A stretch of 64,000 nucleotides of DNA, from positions 49,366 through 113,365 of the forward strand of contig RSEH01000156.1 of the NCBI GenBank assembly GCA_006503475.1. Reading direction: 5' to 3'. A program made the position numbers and the translations under genes. Of the stretch, positions 18,494 to 27,872 are shown piece after piece (the first letter of the stretch is position 1; each line of letters starts with the position of its first letter). The stretch comes from Stentor roeselii (Eukaryota; Ciliophora; Heterotrichea; Heterotrichida; Stentoridae). A model generated the notes under the pieces. The model worked only from the letters and a program-made list of their open reading frames with translations, was not told the DNA's origin and did not search any database.

Positions 18494-21400
18494 CTAGAAC
18501 AAGTTGTGTTTCAAAGGAGACCTCCGTGATTTATGCTTTATTTCTGAAAGACTCTCTATTTTTTCATGTAGAGTCTTCAACTTTGAATCAAAAATCGAAA
18601 ATCTTTTCAATAAATCAGATTGGCTTGATTTTTGCCTGGTTGATAAAATTTTTATGAGTTTTGAAAGAGTTTTAAGCTTTGATGATTTTTTGGTTTTATT
18701 TGATGCACAGATTTGAAGGTATTTTAAATCCGGTAGGCAGGATTTGGATAAAAGAAGATATTCGCATCGGAGGATGGAAAGAGATAATTCTTTTAGTTCT
18801 TTCGCTTTTGAACCGTCTTTTTTATAGTTTTCGGCGCTGAGAGCGAGGAGAATGTTGAGCATGATGATAGGGTTGATGAAAGTCATGAAGACTAAAAATA
18901 AGTTTTCAATGAAAACTGATGCGTTTTCCTCTGATATCGTGATTAAACTGACTTGGTTAATAGAATGTAGATCTTCTCGAATAGCGATTATATGAAGAAT
19001 CGCTCCAAGACATAACAAAAGGTAAATCAAAATAATAACGAAACTAATAATATCATTACCAATCTTCATTAAAACCATCATCAGTCTTCTCGTCCTTTTA
19101 AACAACTTGAAATATTGAAGTCCCTGAATCGATGTCGCAATAGTCAAAGAAACATGCACGTAATCAACTTGTAGTCCTAAAAAGTTGATTAAAACATAAC
19201 CACCCATAAGTCCACATCTTAAATAATCACAAACTGCCCAGAAATCAACTTTTCCAGACTTAAAAGTGATAACCAAGTTTTCAACTGTTAACAATAAACT
19301 GATCCCTAAAGCTGTCATAATCGAAAAATAACTTTCTTTATCCAAAATCAAAACACAAACAAAAAACGATGAAAAAATCAGAAATTCAGCAAGTAAAAGT
19401 ATCTTAACCCTTCCCCATTTAAACAGAATTAACACCTTCACCAGCTCACTGTTAAAAATCTTAATCTTTTCCATTGAACAAAGACTTTCAAGTAACTCAA
19501 TACTTTTAACAGATCCAGTTTCAAGAGGCAAAGGCAACAAAGATCTTTTAAAAACAATTTCAATATCTTTTTCACCATCTTTACTCAAATCAAAAATCGT
19601 TGAAGTCAAGACCAAAGAAGGTACACTTGTTTTGATGACAGGTAATTTACAGCTTTCAGGACAGTACTTCGAAGTACTTTCGTATTTAACGAGAAGTAAA
19701 TCAAAAATTTTACAAAGATGTGAAACGTTTAAAGAACAGAGAAGAATAACTGACTCAACTGTAAGACTTGCAAGAATTGAAGGGTTTTCATGTTTTTTAT
19801 CCCAAGCGGCTTGAACGATGCTTTTAACGCATTCAGTGTGTCTTTTATTTAAAGCGATGGAAAGAGGAGTTTCTCCTGTCGAGCAAGGCACAAGACCTGC
19901 ACCCTTCGAAATTGCCTGATACAAAAATTCCGGCATGTCGAAGAAAGAATAGTAGTGCAAAGTGGTTACCATGAACGGAAAAATCATCCATTTGTCATTC
20001 GACTCGTCATATTGAGGCACTTTGTACATCACGATTGTTTGAAGATAAGATAAAAAACGATATTCAGAGTACTCGTCTTCACCTATTACTTTTATTTCAG
20101 TTGATTTGAAAGGATCTGAAAAACAACAGGACTCGTCTTCGTTGCCTAAAGTGATATAAGGCCTTGAACACCCTCCTATCATTGTCTCCAACTTCTTCAA
20201 ATTAGGACTTTGAGCCGAGCTGTGCTTCTGGAAAACAAGGGTGTAACTTTTAAGTTCCCAACATTGGATCAGCTCTTTCATCCCCACCAATAAAATCTCT
20301 GGTTTTGGGATTAAAAAAGAAGAAATTCCACTTGGAAGTGATAAAACTTGAAAAATTATACTTTTTTCTTCCCACAGCCAAATTTTTATACTTTTATCTT
20401 TACTTCCCGAGCACAGTCGAAAATAGTCGATTTTTGAAAGACAAGTCACTGTATCATGATGGCCTAAAAGGGTGAATAAATAACTTAAAGTTCTGAAATT
20501 CCAAACTTTTATGCTACAGTCAGCACTTCCAGAGACACAAATCTCGTCAGTTAAACTTTCAAGTGAGTAAACAAAATCATCATGACCTGACAAACTTCCT
20601 AATTTTATCGAATTTTTTATTTCAAATATGATAATATTTTTACTTTGGCCTGCCAAAATCATTATATCCCCTGAGTAACTTTCAGATGTGCAATATACTT
20701 TAAAGTTCTTAAGTTCCGGGTCTGATAACTGAGAACTTATTGTTTCTCTTACAAATTCTTGAGATCTTGTCGGAGATTGATTCGGGTTGACTTCTCTGAT
20801 TTTTTTATATATCGAAGATTCTGGGAATTTCGTTCTTGCAACTTTAAAATCGTCTCCAAAGCTCATGACTTGTGATTCTCCATCAATTAAAAAAACACTC
20901 TTGATACAACCAGAATGAATTTGAAGTTTCGAGACTTTTCCAGTTGTCGACATGTCAATAAAAGCAAGTTCTCCACTTTCCAAAGGAGCGACAATAAAAG
21001 AGTTATTCTGTGTCATGACACATTCATAAACCTGACACCCAACTTGAAAAACTTTAAAAATATTGAGATTCGACATGTTCAAGACCTTCACCTCATTCGC
21101 CAAAGCTAAAATAATAAGTTGTCCATTTTGAGAAAAGCTGATAAAAGCGTCGATTTTAAATTCAAAGACTCTTTCCCTGATCTTTTCCAAGTCACTAGAA
21201 AAAACCTGTATTTTCTTATCAATAGTTCCAAGAACAACGACTCCATCAGGTGAGACATTCATGCAAATGGCCTGCCTTGCCGACAATGCCAGGTCCTGCT
21301 CGAAGTTCTTAAGACTCCATCTGACGATTTCTCCTTTCCAAAGCCTGGCGAATAAGAACTGTTCATCAGGACTAAGACACATCCTTCCTATTCCGTTATT

Positions 21401-21871
21401 GCCTTCGCCTTGAACAATGACGACTCTAGAAATAGTCATATCAGGAAGTTCAATAACATAAATCTTCCCATTTGCCTTTTCTTTCACAAGGGCATTGTTT
21501 TCTTTGTTGAATATCAGAATTCCACTGAGTCCATTTTTGCATAAACTGACTTCTTCATATAGGTTCTCCAACAAGTTCCAAGAAATGCAAAACCCTTCAT
21601 TCGTCACCCCGAAGGCAAGTGATTGACTTGATACCAGTTTGATGTCGGTAAAGGTGTAAACCGTGTTGCTTAGCACTGAGAACTTGTCAGTGATGTAGTT
21701 GTTTATTTGAGAAATCACGTCTGATATCGAATTCACCTCAACTGGCTGAAAAGTGCATAAAGGACTTATTGAATTGTCACACATGCTGGGAAGGGAAAGG
21801 TTTTGAAGAGAATTTTCAGAACTTTTAATTGAACGCTTGCTGAGAAGAGGATCTGCAGCATTTAAGCTCAT
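18494..21871 (-). CDS. WD40-repeat protein fused to a TRP-like six-helix channel domain
   Basis: 1125 residues in one ORF. Residues about 60-600 contain WD40-type repeats, the clearest being LGSLSGHDDFVYSLESLTDE followed by CVSGSADCSIKVWNF and then LLGHHDTVTCL with CSGSKDKSIKIWLW. Residues about 655-710 hold one ankyrin-like repeat (GETPLSIALNKRHTECVKSI). Residues about 815-1013 hold about six hydrophobic helices: an S1-S4-like set including the basic segment LQYFKLFKRTRRLMMVLMKI, then IISFVIILIYLLLCLGAIL and a last helix NPIIMLNILLALSAENYKK resembling the TRP S6. No clear pore filter (GxGD type) is visible between the last two helices. The C-terminal 110 residues are basic with a short coiled coil. 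It is probably a cation channel subunit gated through its cytosolic WD40 part; activity is inferred. Confidence 0.8.
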   Translation of the reverse strand: MSLNAADPLLSKRSIKSSENSLQNLSLPSMCDNSISPLCTFQPVEVNSISDVISQINNYITDKFSVLSNTVYTFTDIKLVSSQSLAFGVTNEGFCISWNLLENLYEEVSLCKNGLSGILIFNKENNALVKEKANGKIYVIELPDMTISRVVIVQGEGNNGIGRMCLSPDEQFLFARLWKGEIVRWSLKNFEQDLALSARQAICMNVSPDGVVVLGTIDKKIQVFSSDLEKIRERVFEFKIDAFISFSQNGQLIILALANEVKVLNMSNLNIFKVFQVGCQVYECVMTQNNSFIVAPLESGELAFIDMSTTGKVSKLQIHSGCIKSVFLIDGESQVMSFGDDFKVARTKFPESSIYKKIREVNPNQSPTRSQEFVRETISSQLSDPELKNFKVYCTSESYSGDIMILAGQSKNIIIFEIKNSIKLGSLSGHDDFVYSLESLTDEICVSGSADCSIKVWNFRTLSYLFTLLGHHDTVTCLSKIDYFRLCSGSKDKSIKIWLWEEKSIIFQVLSLPSGISSFLIPKPEILLVGMKELIQCWELKSYTLVFQKHSSAQSPNLKKLETMIGGCSRPYITLGNEDESCCFSDPFKSTEIKVIGEDEYSEYRFLSYLQTIVMYKVPQYDESNDKWMIFPFMVTTLHYYSFFDMPEFLYQAISKGAGLVPCSTGETPLSIALNKRHTECVKSIVQAAWDKKHENPSILASLTVESVILLCSLNVSHLCKIFDLLLVKYESTSKYCPESCKLPVIKTSVPSLVLTSTIFDLSKDGEKDIEIVFKRSLLPLPLETGSVKSIELLESLCSMEKIKIFNSELVKVLILFKWGRVKILLLAEFLIFSSFFVCVLILDKESYFSIMTALGISLLLTVENLVITFKSGKVDFWAVCDYLRCGLMGGYVLINFLGLQVDYVHVSLTIATSIQGLQYFKLFKRTRRLMMVLMKIGNDIISFVIILIYLLLCLGAILHIIAIREDLHSINQVSLITISEENASVFIENLFLVFMTFINPIIMLNILLALSAENYKKDGSKAKELKELSLSILRCEYLLLSKSCLPDLKYLQICASNKTKKSSKLKTLSKLIKILSTRQKSSQSDLLKRFSIFDSKLKTLHEKIESLSEIKHKSRRSPLKHNLF

Positions 21872-21885
21872 TTCTTATTATTATA

Positions 21886-23418
21886 CTAGATGGCTCTGTG
21901 GGGTCTTAAACAGTTACAACAAACTGGCACTTTTTCCAGGGTGTAGCCGTATTTTTCAATGAAGTCCTTATTTTTACAGCAGGTTTCACAGAAGACTTCC
22001 CCGCACATTCGACAGTTTATCTTTCGGCTGAACCAGGAAAACTTTTTAAGGCACTTGAAACAATTTTTTACTGATTTTTTTTCAGTCCAGACGGGAAGAC
22101 CTTGCCAGATCTCAGGAATTATTTCGAAGGTAAGAGAGACGACTCCGTTTTCTTGTGGAAGACTTACGAGCATTAGGTATTTTTTTAGTTCTTTTCCTTG
22201 GTACTTGATGAGGACTTCAGAGTTTGTTGCGATTTTTTTTGATATGAAGCTGGAAAGGTCTCTTACTTGGATCGAGTTGTTTCCTTTTATGTGAATTGCT
22301 TGGTTTGATGACTTGTGAATCAGAGAAATGATGAAGTCGTTGAAAGAAGAGATTATTTTTATTGATGTTTTTTTTAAGTTTGATGAAGTTTCGAGGTTTT
22401 TACAGTCTTTTATGATTAGAGTCTTTAGTCTTGAATTGGTAAAATGGGATAAGGACTCTGATTGTATTGAGGTGCATGAAAGGTCTAGTGTTTCCAGGCA
22501 TGGGAAGTAGAGGCAGATCAGGGAGGATGATCCTTGTGTCAGGTTGTTTTTACTTAAATTTAGATTTTTTAGGTTTTTGAATATTTGGAGATAGGGAATT
22601 GACTTGTCGGTTAAGTTGCAACTTGAAAGATTTAGATCGGAAAGGATGAAAGGATTGGAATTTTGGTATTTCTCGAGAATTTTAAAACTTTTGTCGGATA
22701 GGTTGAGACATCCTTCCAGATTTAAATATTCTAAAAGTTCTGGAGTACATATTTGAAAGAGATTTCTAAGAATTGATCCTGTGACTGACTCACAAAAAGA
22801 TAAGTCGAGAGTTCGGAATGACTTGCAAATCTGTTTTTGTTGTTGTATGTTTCTTATCAAGAATATTTGATTTGAATGTTTTTGAAATCTCTTTGAAACT
22901 CTTGAAATCTTCTGAAGATCCTCACTATTTAAATAGGCTAAAATCCTTTGAAGTAGTTTGTTTTCAATACCTAATAAGCCTGTGTTTCTAGTTTTTGATT
23001 TTCTTGCACAGAACTCTTTAAATAATCCTTGAATTTTACTTGCTTTTGTTTCTTCATCTTTTTCGATATCTCTTACTTTCAAGAATCGATGAATTATCTT
23101 TATCCAAGGCATAAACTTATGAAATTTTGAATTTTGGATTATATCCATCAGACCACTTACATAAGCTTCCATTCTAACCTTCATAACTGGTGGGTCTAGA
23201 ATATAACCAGGTAATTTTGGTATAAAATTGCCAAAACTTATATCATCAATCTCCTGATTCCAAAAGTAACTAATTTGCAAATGAAATCTTTCAAAATCCT
23301 CGAATCTTTTTGCAATTATTGATGAAGTATATGCAGTTCCGACTTCTACTCCGAAAATCAAAAAATCCCTTGAGTCCCTCATAAGTTCACAAAATTTAAC
23401 CCTTAAACTTACAATCAT
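21886..23418 (-). CDS. PX / F-box / LRR / FYVE-type multidomain protein
   Basis: 510 residues. Residues 5-115 read as a PX domain (AKRFEDFERFHLQI, PKLPGYILDPPVMKVRMEAY). Residues 126-142 resemble an IQ motif. Residues 148-185 form an F-box (GIENKLLQRILAYLNSEDLQ). Residues 203-345 are leucine-rich repeats of the F-box type (LDLSFCESVTGSIL, YLNLEGCLNLSDKSF, DLNLSSCNLTDKSI, LDLSCTSIQSESL). Residues about 376-434 look like a ubiquitin-like fold (LIKYQGKELKKYLMLVSLP). Residues 444-504 are a FYVE-type zinc finger with eight cysteines (453, 456, 469, 472, 477, 480, 500, 503) and the phosphoinositide-contact motif RKINCRMCG. F-box proteins recruit substrates to SCF ubiquitin ligases; PX and FYVE bind PI3P on endosomes. 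Start ATG 23418, 46 bp from the divergent Ubc13 start. Confidence 0.85.
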   Translation of the reverse strand: MIVSLRVKFCELMRDSRDFLIFGVEVGTAYTSSIIAKRFEDFERFHLQISYFWNQEIDDISFGNFIPKLPGYILDPPVMKVRMEAYVSGLMDIIQNSKFHKFMPWIKIIHRFLKVRDIEKDEETKASKIQGLFKEFCARKSKTRNTGLLGIENKLLQRILAYLNSEDLQKISRVSKRFQKHSNQIFLIRNIQQQKQICKSFRTLDLSFCESVTGSILRNLFQICTPELLEYLNLEGCLNLSDKSFKILEKYQNSNPFILSDLNLSSCNLTDKSIPYLQIFKNLKNLNLSKNNLTQGSSSLICLYFPCLETLDLSCTSIQSESLSHFTNSRLKTLIIKDCKNLETSSNLKKTSIKIISSFNDFIISLIHKSSNQAIHIKGNNSIQVRDLSSFISKKIATNSEVLIKYQGKELKKYLMLVSLPQENGVVSLTFEIIPEIWQGLPVWTEKKSVKNCFKCLKKFSWFSRKINCRMCGEVFCETCCKNKDFIEKYGYTLEKVPVCCNCLRPHRAI

Positions 23419-23464
23419 GTTTTCTAATATTAAACCTGCTAGCGATTCTTAGTTGGGATAATAA

Positions 23465-23917
23465 ATGGCTGCACTTACAAGAAGGATTCAAAAAGAAACT
23501 GAGAGATTGAGCCAGGACCCTGTTCCTGGAATTTCTGCAGCTCCTGACCCAGGAAATTCTCGATATTTCCATATTCAAATAGCAGGACCGGTCACCACCC
23601 CTTATGAAGGAGGACTTTTCCAGCTGGAGCTCTTCTTGCCAGATGATTATCCGATGTGCCCTCCAAAGGTTAGGTTCTTAACGAAGATTTATCATCCGAA
23701 CGTGGATAGACTTGGTAGAATCTGTCTGGATATCTTGAAAGACAAATGGTCTCCTGCTTTACAAATAAAGTCTGTTTTGCTTAGCATTCAAGCTCTTATG
23801 AGCGCTCCTAACCCAGACGATCCTCTAGACTCCGGTATTGCAAGACATTGGAAAGAAGATGAAAGCGGAGCGAATAGAACAGCCCGTGAATGGTGTCTTA
23901 CTTATGCTTGTAACTAA
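23465..23917 (+). CDS. UBE2N: Ubiquitin-conjugating enzyme E2 N (Ubc13)
   Basis: 150 residues, almost the family length, aligned from end to end with Ubc13. The E2 fold runs through [31 protein letters not shown] (77-79) and the active-site cysteine at 87 in [32 protein letters not shown] is nearly identical to the animal and yeast proteins. Ubc13 works with the inactive partner Uev1/Mms2 to build Lys63-linked ubiquitin chains for DNA damage tolerance and signalling. It is complete and shows no sign of decay. It starts in AATAAATGG. It is divergent from the F-box/FYVE gene with a 46-bp gap, so two ubiquitin-system genes probably share a promoter. Confidence 0.97.
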   Translation: MAALTRRIQKETERLSQDPVPGISAAPDPGNSRYFHIQIAGPVTTPYEGGLFQLELFLPDDYPMCPPKVRFLTKIYHPNVDRLGRICLDILKDKWSPALQIKSVLLSIQALMSAPNPDDPLDSGIARHWKEDESGANRTAREWCLTYACN

Positions 23918-24043
23918 GTAGGAATAAGATAATAAAGTCCTGGCTTCCTATCTTCATCATTAAAATTCTACTCCAATCTCATAATCCCCCCACCCAATAA
24001 TTCCGAACTCATTCAAAATCATTTAAATTTTCCATCTTACAAT

Positions 24044-25882
24044 ATGGATGTTTTAGAAGCTAGAGTCAAATTATTTTTATTAGACAACCAAAACAACTGG
24101 AACGATTTAGGAGTTTTTCTTGTAAGATCAGATGAAACTTTCATAGAATTCTACACAGAAGACACCTTTGAATGCTTTGATTCGTTCCAACTTGGCCCAG
24201 AGCAGGTATTTCGCCAAAACCATTCAGTGATCTGCTTATCAGACGGGAAATCAAAAAAGTACGCATTAAGTTTCCAGCTTGTTGAGAACACTGAACTTTT
24301 CTGGCAATATTTCACTCAAAAGTTAAAAGAAAATATTCCTAAAAATTTTTTACCATTTCCATCAGCGAATAACCTGGCTCAAATCTTAAAAACTTTGATA
24401 AACTTAGAAAATTTTTCAGTAATTCCAGAAGAATGGCTTGATAACTTATGTGAGTCAGTTCTTAATAATTCAAGTGAAAAAGAACTTTTTTGGATTTACT
24501 TCGACATTTTTAAGATACTGATTAACTCAAAAAATTTTCAGATTATTGAAGGGCTTTTGAAAGGTTCGAGTTTTTCAGCAGTTTTTTTCATTTTGGACAA
24601 GGACCCGAAAAAATCCTTTGATTTGAATTTTTTTGAGTTTTTTCAAGAAAAAGTAAAATTTTGCAATTTTCTTTTGATTAAATATGAAAAAATGATTGAA
24701 GATATTCATGTGGCTTATCGAGTACTTTGCTTGAAGGACAGCTTGTTGAGTAGAAGTTTCAGTGAGGATACTGTCAGTTGTTTGAAAGGACTTTATTGCA
24801 AGAAATGGGATGAAATCCTTACAGCGTTTAAAGATAGTCCTGAAATAATCGGCGAACTTATGAAAAAACTCATCTTAAACGATGAAAACGCTTTTTTTTT
24901 CATTCAGGAAATCATGAAAAATTGTCACTTCGTTAATACACTTACAAAATCAGCTATTTTTGATTGTTTTAAAACAGCAAACTATTTAAAATACATGCTG
25001 ATTGCTTTTAGTTCTAATCCAAGAACAGATTTCGCAGATATTCTAGTTGAAACTTTAAGAACCATTCTAAAAGATGACCCAAAAATCATTTTTAACTTGT
25101 TTTCATCTTCATGGGAAGAACTTTCAAAGTTGATAATGTTTTCGAATAGCTGTTCAACGAGGCACCTTTCAAACACCTTTGAGCTGTTAAATGACCTGAT
25201 AACCAGCGACTATTTATCACTCGACAGTTGTTTTTTTTGCATATTTTCCGAAAAAATTCTCCCGTTTTTCATCGGCCATCTTTCCCGAAGTGACCTTAAA
25301 GAAAACTTCGAATTTTTTCAAGGAATTCTGAGACTTTGCTCAGAATGCATAAGGTCAGGTATATGCAACTTACGATATATTTTGATAAGTCGCGATTTTA
25401 ACAATTTACTCTTGGATGTCTTTCGAAATGGATGTAAAGTAATGATCGCTGAAGTCATCCAAGTGATTCACGCTGAGATCGATAATAAAAACGAATTTTT
25501 GTTGGTAAATTTGATAAAAAGTGGAGTTTTGTTAAAGGTTTTAGAATGTTTTTGTGAAAATTCTGATAAACAAAATTTGATTTTTTCTAGTATTTTTTCA
25601 TTAATACAGAAAATTTTAAAGTCTGGAAACGAAGAATTGACTGGATATATCGAAGAACTTATTTCTTTGAAGAGGTTTGAAGAACTGAAAAATTATTTTC
25701 ACTGGTTTTTTAAAGAAAAGGAAAATGAGGAGGTTAAATTTTCACCTGACTCAGAAATGACTGAAGATTTCCTAAGCAGTCAAGAAATCCTCAACTTCCC
25801 AATCCCTCCAACTTCCGTAAAACCAATAAAAAGAGTCATCAATGATAACGATCATCCAACAAAACAACAAAAGCTTTCATGA
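24044..25882 (+). CDS. PPP4R3: Protein phosphatase 4 regulatory subunit 3 (SMEK/PP4R3)
   Basis: 612 residues. Residues 6-95 match the N-terminal EVH1/PH-like domain of PP4R3 (RVKLFLLDNQNNWNDLGVF, then YALSFQ and FWQYF). Residues about 110-560 are the helical-repeat SMEK domain: NLENFSVIPEEWLDNLCESV, EGLLKGSSFSAVFFILDKDP (the family's CLEYDP segment) and YRVLCLKDSLLSRS (family YRxxYLKDVVL). The C-terminus is acidic and disordered and ends with a basic stretch, HPTKQQKL. PP4R3 targets the PP4 catalytic subunit to substrates in DNA repair, centrosome and gluconeogenic signalling. The match is along the whole length, with a shorter acidic tail than in animals. Confidence 0.85.
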   Translation: MDVLEARVKLFLLDNQNNWNDLGVFLVRSDETFIEFYTEDTFECFDSFQLGPEQVFRQNHSVICLSDGKSKKYALSFQLVENTELFWQYFTQKLKENIPKNFLPFPSANNLAQILKTLINLENFSVIPEEWLDNLCESVLNNSSEKELFWIYFDIFKILINSKNFQIIEGLLKGSSFSAVFFILDKDPKKSFDLNFFEFFQEKVKFCNFLLIKYEKMIEDIHVAYRVLCLKDSLLSRSFSEDTVSCLKGLYCKKWDEILTAFKDSPEIIGELMKKLILNDENAFFFIQEIMKNCHFVNTLTKSAIFDCFKTANYLKYMLIAFSSNPRTDFADILVETLRTILKDDPKIIFNLFSSSWEELSKLIMFSNSCSTRHLSNTFELLNDLITSDYLSLDSCFFCIFSEKILPFFIGHLSRSDLKENFEFFQGILRLCSECIRSGICNLRYILISRDFNNLLLDVFRNGCKVMIAEVIQVIHAEIDNKNEFLLVNLIKSGVLLKVLECFCENSDKQNLIFSSIFSLIQKILKSGNEELTGYIEELISLKRFEELKNYFHWFFKEKENEEVKFSPDSEMTEDFLSSQEILNFPIPPTSVKPIKRVINDNDHPTKQQKLS

Positions 25883-25976
25883 TTCTCTAATCTAGTTAAA
25901 TCCTCAAATTTCCCACAAAGGTAAAAATAAAACTCTTCATTTTAAAGCTTATTATTTTCTAAACTCTTAAATAAAA

Positions 25977-26387
25977 CTAGTTCCTACCAACAAGTCCTGA
26001 GAGCTTATCAGGCAGTTTATCTTTAATATTATTCTTCTCAGCCATAAAAGCTAAAACAATCGCTCCAAGCTAATTAGTCCTTACCTTGATAATAAACCCG
26101 ATGACGCTAACTGCGAAGACAAAGTGATGGATTCCAGATTCCCATGAACCACTTTCGCTTTCTTCACTCCAGGCACTTCCCCAGTAACAAAGCCAAATAA
26201 AATCGACGATAAAAGTGATCATCATCAAAACTATCAGTCTGAACTTCTGCACCTCGTCCCCTTCTTTCCAGATCATCCAGGCAAAGACGAAGAGAGGCAA
26301 GTTGAAATCTGGACGAGCCAGACATGTTAGAATCGCTGTCCCTGCACACACTAGGAAGACCTTGGGTAAGTAACTTTCGAATTCCAT
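25977..26387 (-). CDS. Four-helix membrane protein, AGTRAP-like, two exons
   Basis: 131 residues after removal of the 15-nt intron 26070-26084. Exon 1 (26387-26085) encodes three hydrophobic helices and most of a fourth; exon 2 (26069-25977) completes the fourth helix (FIIK/LGAIVLAFMAEK) and adds a short basic tail. That the splice rebuilds a full transmembrane helix supports the model. The length, the four helices and the spacing (an N-terminal helix, FNLPLFVFAWMIW, a long third helix with IVDFIWLCY, a polar loop, then the last helix) resemble the type-1 angiotensin II receptor-associated protein family, but identity is low. Probably a small Golgi or endomembrane protein; location is inference. 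Confidence 0.65.
26070..26084 (-). other. 15-nt intron of the 25977-26387 gene
   Basis: Read on the minus strand: GTAAGGACTAATTAG, exactly 15 nt, phase 0. Retention stops the protein at an in-frame TAG in the middle of the last membrane helix; removal completes that helix. Confidence 0.85.
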
Positions 26388-26675
26388 TTATATTTATGGT
26401 GCTCTGAGTTCTTTTCGAGTTTTAATTGGGAGTGGGAATTATAATTTTGTAGAGGTTTGTGAATGTTTGATTTTTATTTTAAGACTATTTACCTTAATCC
26501 ATTATTAAACATAATAATCTATCACTAATCAAAAAACAATAACCTAAAAAATCTCTAAAAACATCTCAACTAAAAACTCAATAAAAGTTCATTCACTTCT
26601 AACCCTCATTCCAAAAACATTTCTCCAGCGAATCCCAAAAAACCCTAAAATCCATCATTTTCTTTATAATAATTT
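26388..26675. promoter_or_regulatory. Divergent intergenic region between the AGTRAP-like and eIF3j genes
   Basis: 288 bp, AT-rich, containing the promoters of both divergent genes. No ORF or RNA gene is seen. Confidence 0.4.
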
Positions 26676-27281
26676 ATGTCTGATTCCGACGATTGGGAAA
26701 AATTTGCGGAACAAGACGACGAAGGACTCGACAAAATCCTAAAGTCCGGAAAATTCGGCGACGAACAAACTAAAGTTGAAGAAGTCAAAGCGCCTCCCCC
26801 ATCCGAAGACAAAAAAGCCCAGGCCAAGCCGAAGTCAAAGCCCGTGAAAGAAAAGTCAAAACCTCAGGACTCAGTAGAAAAGCCATCACAAGAGTCAATC
26901 GCTGAAGGTAAACGAAAAGCTGAAATCGCTGACAATGAAATCACTGATGATCTTTTCGGAGTCAAGCCAGTGACTGAGCTGAAAAGTGAAGATAATTACA
27001 TTGAATATGCCAGAGAGGTCAATCGAAGACTCGCTAAAGGCTTGGCTCACTTCAGACTGCCTAAGTTCTTCGCTGAGATCTTTAAAGACACCTCGAAATT
27101 GATGAAAGTTGAGGAAATCAACGAGATTATTAAACAGTTGAATATCATTCAAAATGAAAGGGTCAAGTCTGAGAAACAAGTAAAAAAAGTGAATAAAAAA
27201 CCTGCTTTGAAAGTAGATAAAGACAGGATTAACTTTGATGATGAAGGCGACGAGCATAATGAATACGAAGACTTTTTATAA
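26676..27281 (+). CDS. EIF3J: Translation initiation factor eIF3 subunit J
   Basis: 201 residues. The start MSDSDDWEKFAEQDDE matches the acidic, Trp-containing N-terminus of eIF3j, which binds in the ribosomal decoding centre. A Lys-, Pro- and Ser-rich linker follows (about 28-90). Residues 105-165 form the conserved helical part (NYIEYAREVNRRLAKGLAHF, FFAEIFKDTSKLMKVEEINE, NIIQNERVKSEKQ), as in human eIF3j and yeast Hcr1. The C-terminus has the family's acidic/aromatic end (DDEGDEHNEYEDFL). eIF3j is a loosely bound eIF3 subunit that helps mRNA start selection and ribosome recycling. Complete, normal length for a protist. Confidence 0.85.
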   Translation: MSDSDDWEKFAEQDDEGLDKILKSGKFGDEQTKVEEVKAPPPSEDKKAQAKPKSKPVKEKSKPQDSVEKPSQESIAEGKRKAEIADNEITDDLFGVKPVTELKSEDNYIEYAREVNRRLAKGLAHFRLPKFFAEIFKDTSKLMKVEEINEIIKQLNIIQNERVKSEKQVKKVNKKPALKVDKDRINFDDEGDEHNEYEDFL

Positions 27282-27306
27282 GAATTAGGTCTTTATTTAG
27301 ATGATG

Positions 27307-27786
27307 TTAAGGCTTCCACATTCGATTTCTGGAAAATTCTCTTATTTTAGAGGATTTATTAGCAGGACTTAAAATTAAAACTTTTTTCAGTTTAGGACTT
27401 TTTGACTGAGAAATTTTAGGAATCCTTGAGAGACTTTTATCTCTTAGACATATTCTTCTAGATAAATGATGAGAACTCTGGTTAGGTATAATTGAATGGG
27501 CTGAAGGAGGTCGTATTAAAAAATTTGATTCTTTTCTTAATCGAACTTTCATCTGTTGACTTTCATTCCCAAGAAAGTCTTCCATGTTTTTCTTCCAATC
27601 CGAATATTTTTTTTCAACTTTCTTCTTGATGTACTTTTTCAGGCTTATCAAAGAATCCTTCGAATTTTCAAGAGTTTGATTATCTTTAAAAGAACTTTTA
27701 GAAATAATCTGTTGAATTCTTTGCTCAGATGTTCGAATCCTGTCTAAATACTCAGCACTTTTCCCCCTCGGGCTGAAAATTTTCAT
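27307..27786 (-). CDS. Hypothetical basic protein, 159 aa
   Basis: Complete ORF, ATG 27786 to stop 27307, convergent with eIF3j (25 bp apart) and divergent from the VPS13-like gene. Residues 10-85 are helical and charged (for example SLKKYIKKKVEKKYSDWKKN); residues 90-159 are Ser-, Arg- and Lys-rich and disordered. No domain recognised. Such small, basic proteins are common in ciliate cytoskeleton, but no motif fixes a role. Confidence 0.6.
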   Translation of the reverse strand: MKIFSPRGKSAEYLDRIRTSEQRIQQIISKSSFKDNQTLENSKDSLISLKKYIKKKVEKKYSDWKKNMEDFLGNESQQMKVRLRKESNFLIRPPSAHSIIPNQSSHHLSRRICLRDKSLSRIPKISQSKSPKLKKVLILSPANKSSKIREFSRNRMWKP

Positions 27787-27872
27787 TTTTAATCAATAAA
27801 CTCTTCTTCTGAGCACCGGGCAATAAACCAGTCCATCTCTCATTCAGTTTCTTTTTCAAAAATCCTATAAAA

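Noticed and set aside
27729-27740. GTTCGAATCC, similar to a tRNA T-loop
   Set aside because: It lies inside the 27307-27786 coding region and no acceptor stem or anticodon arm can be drawn around it.
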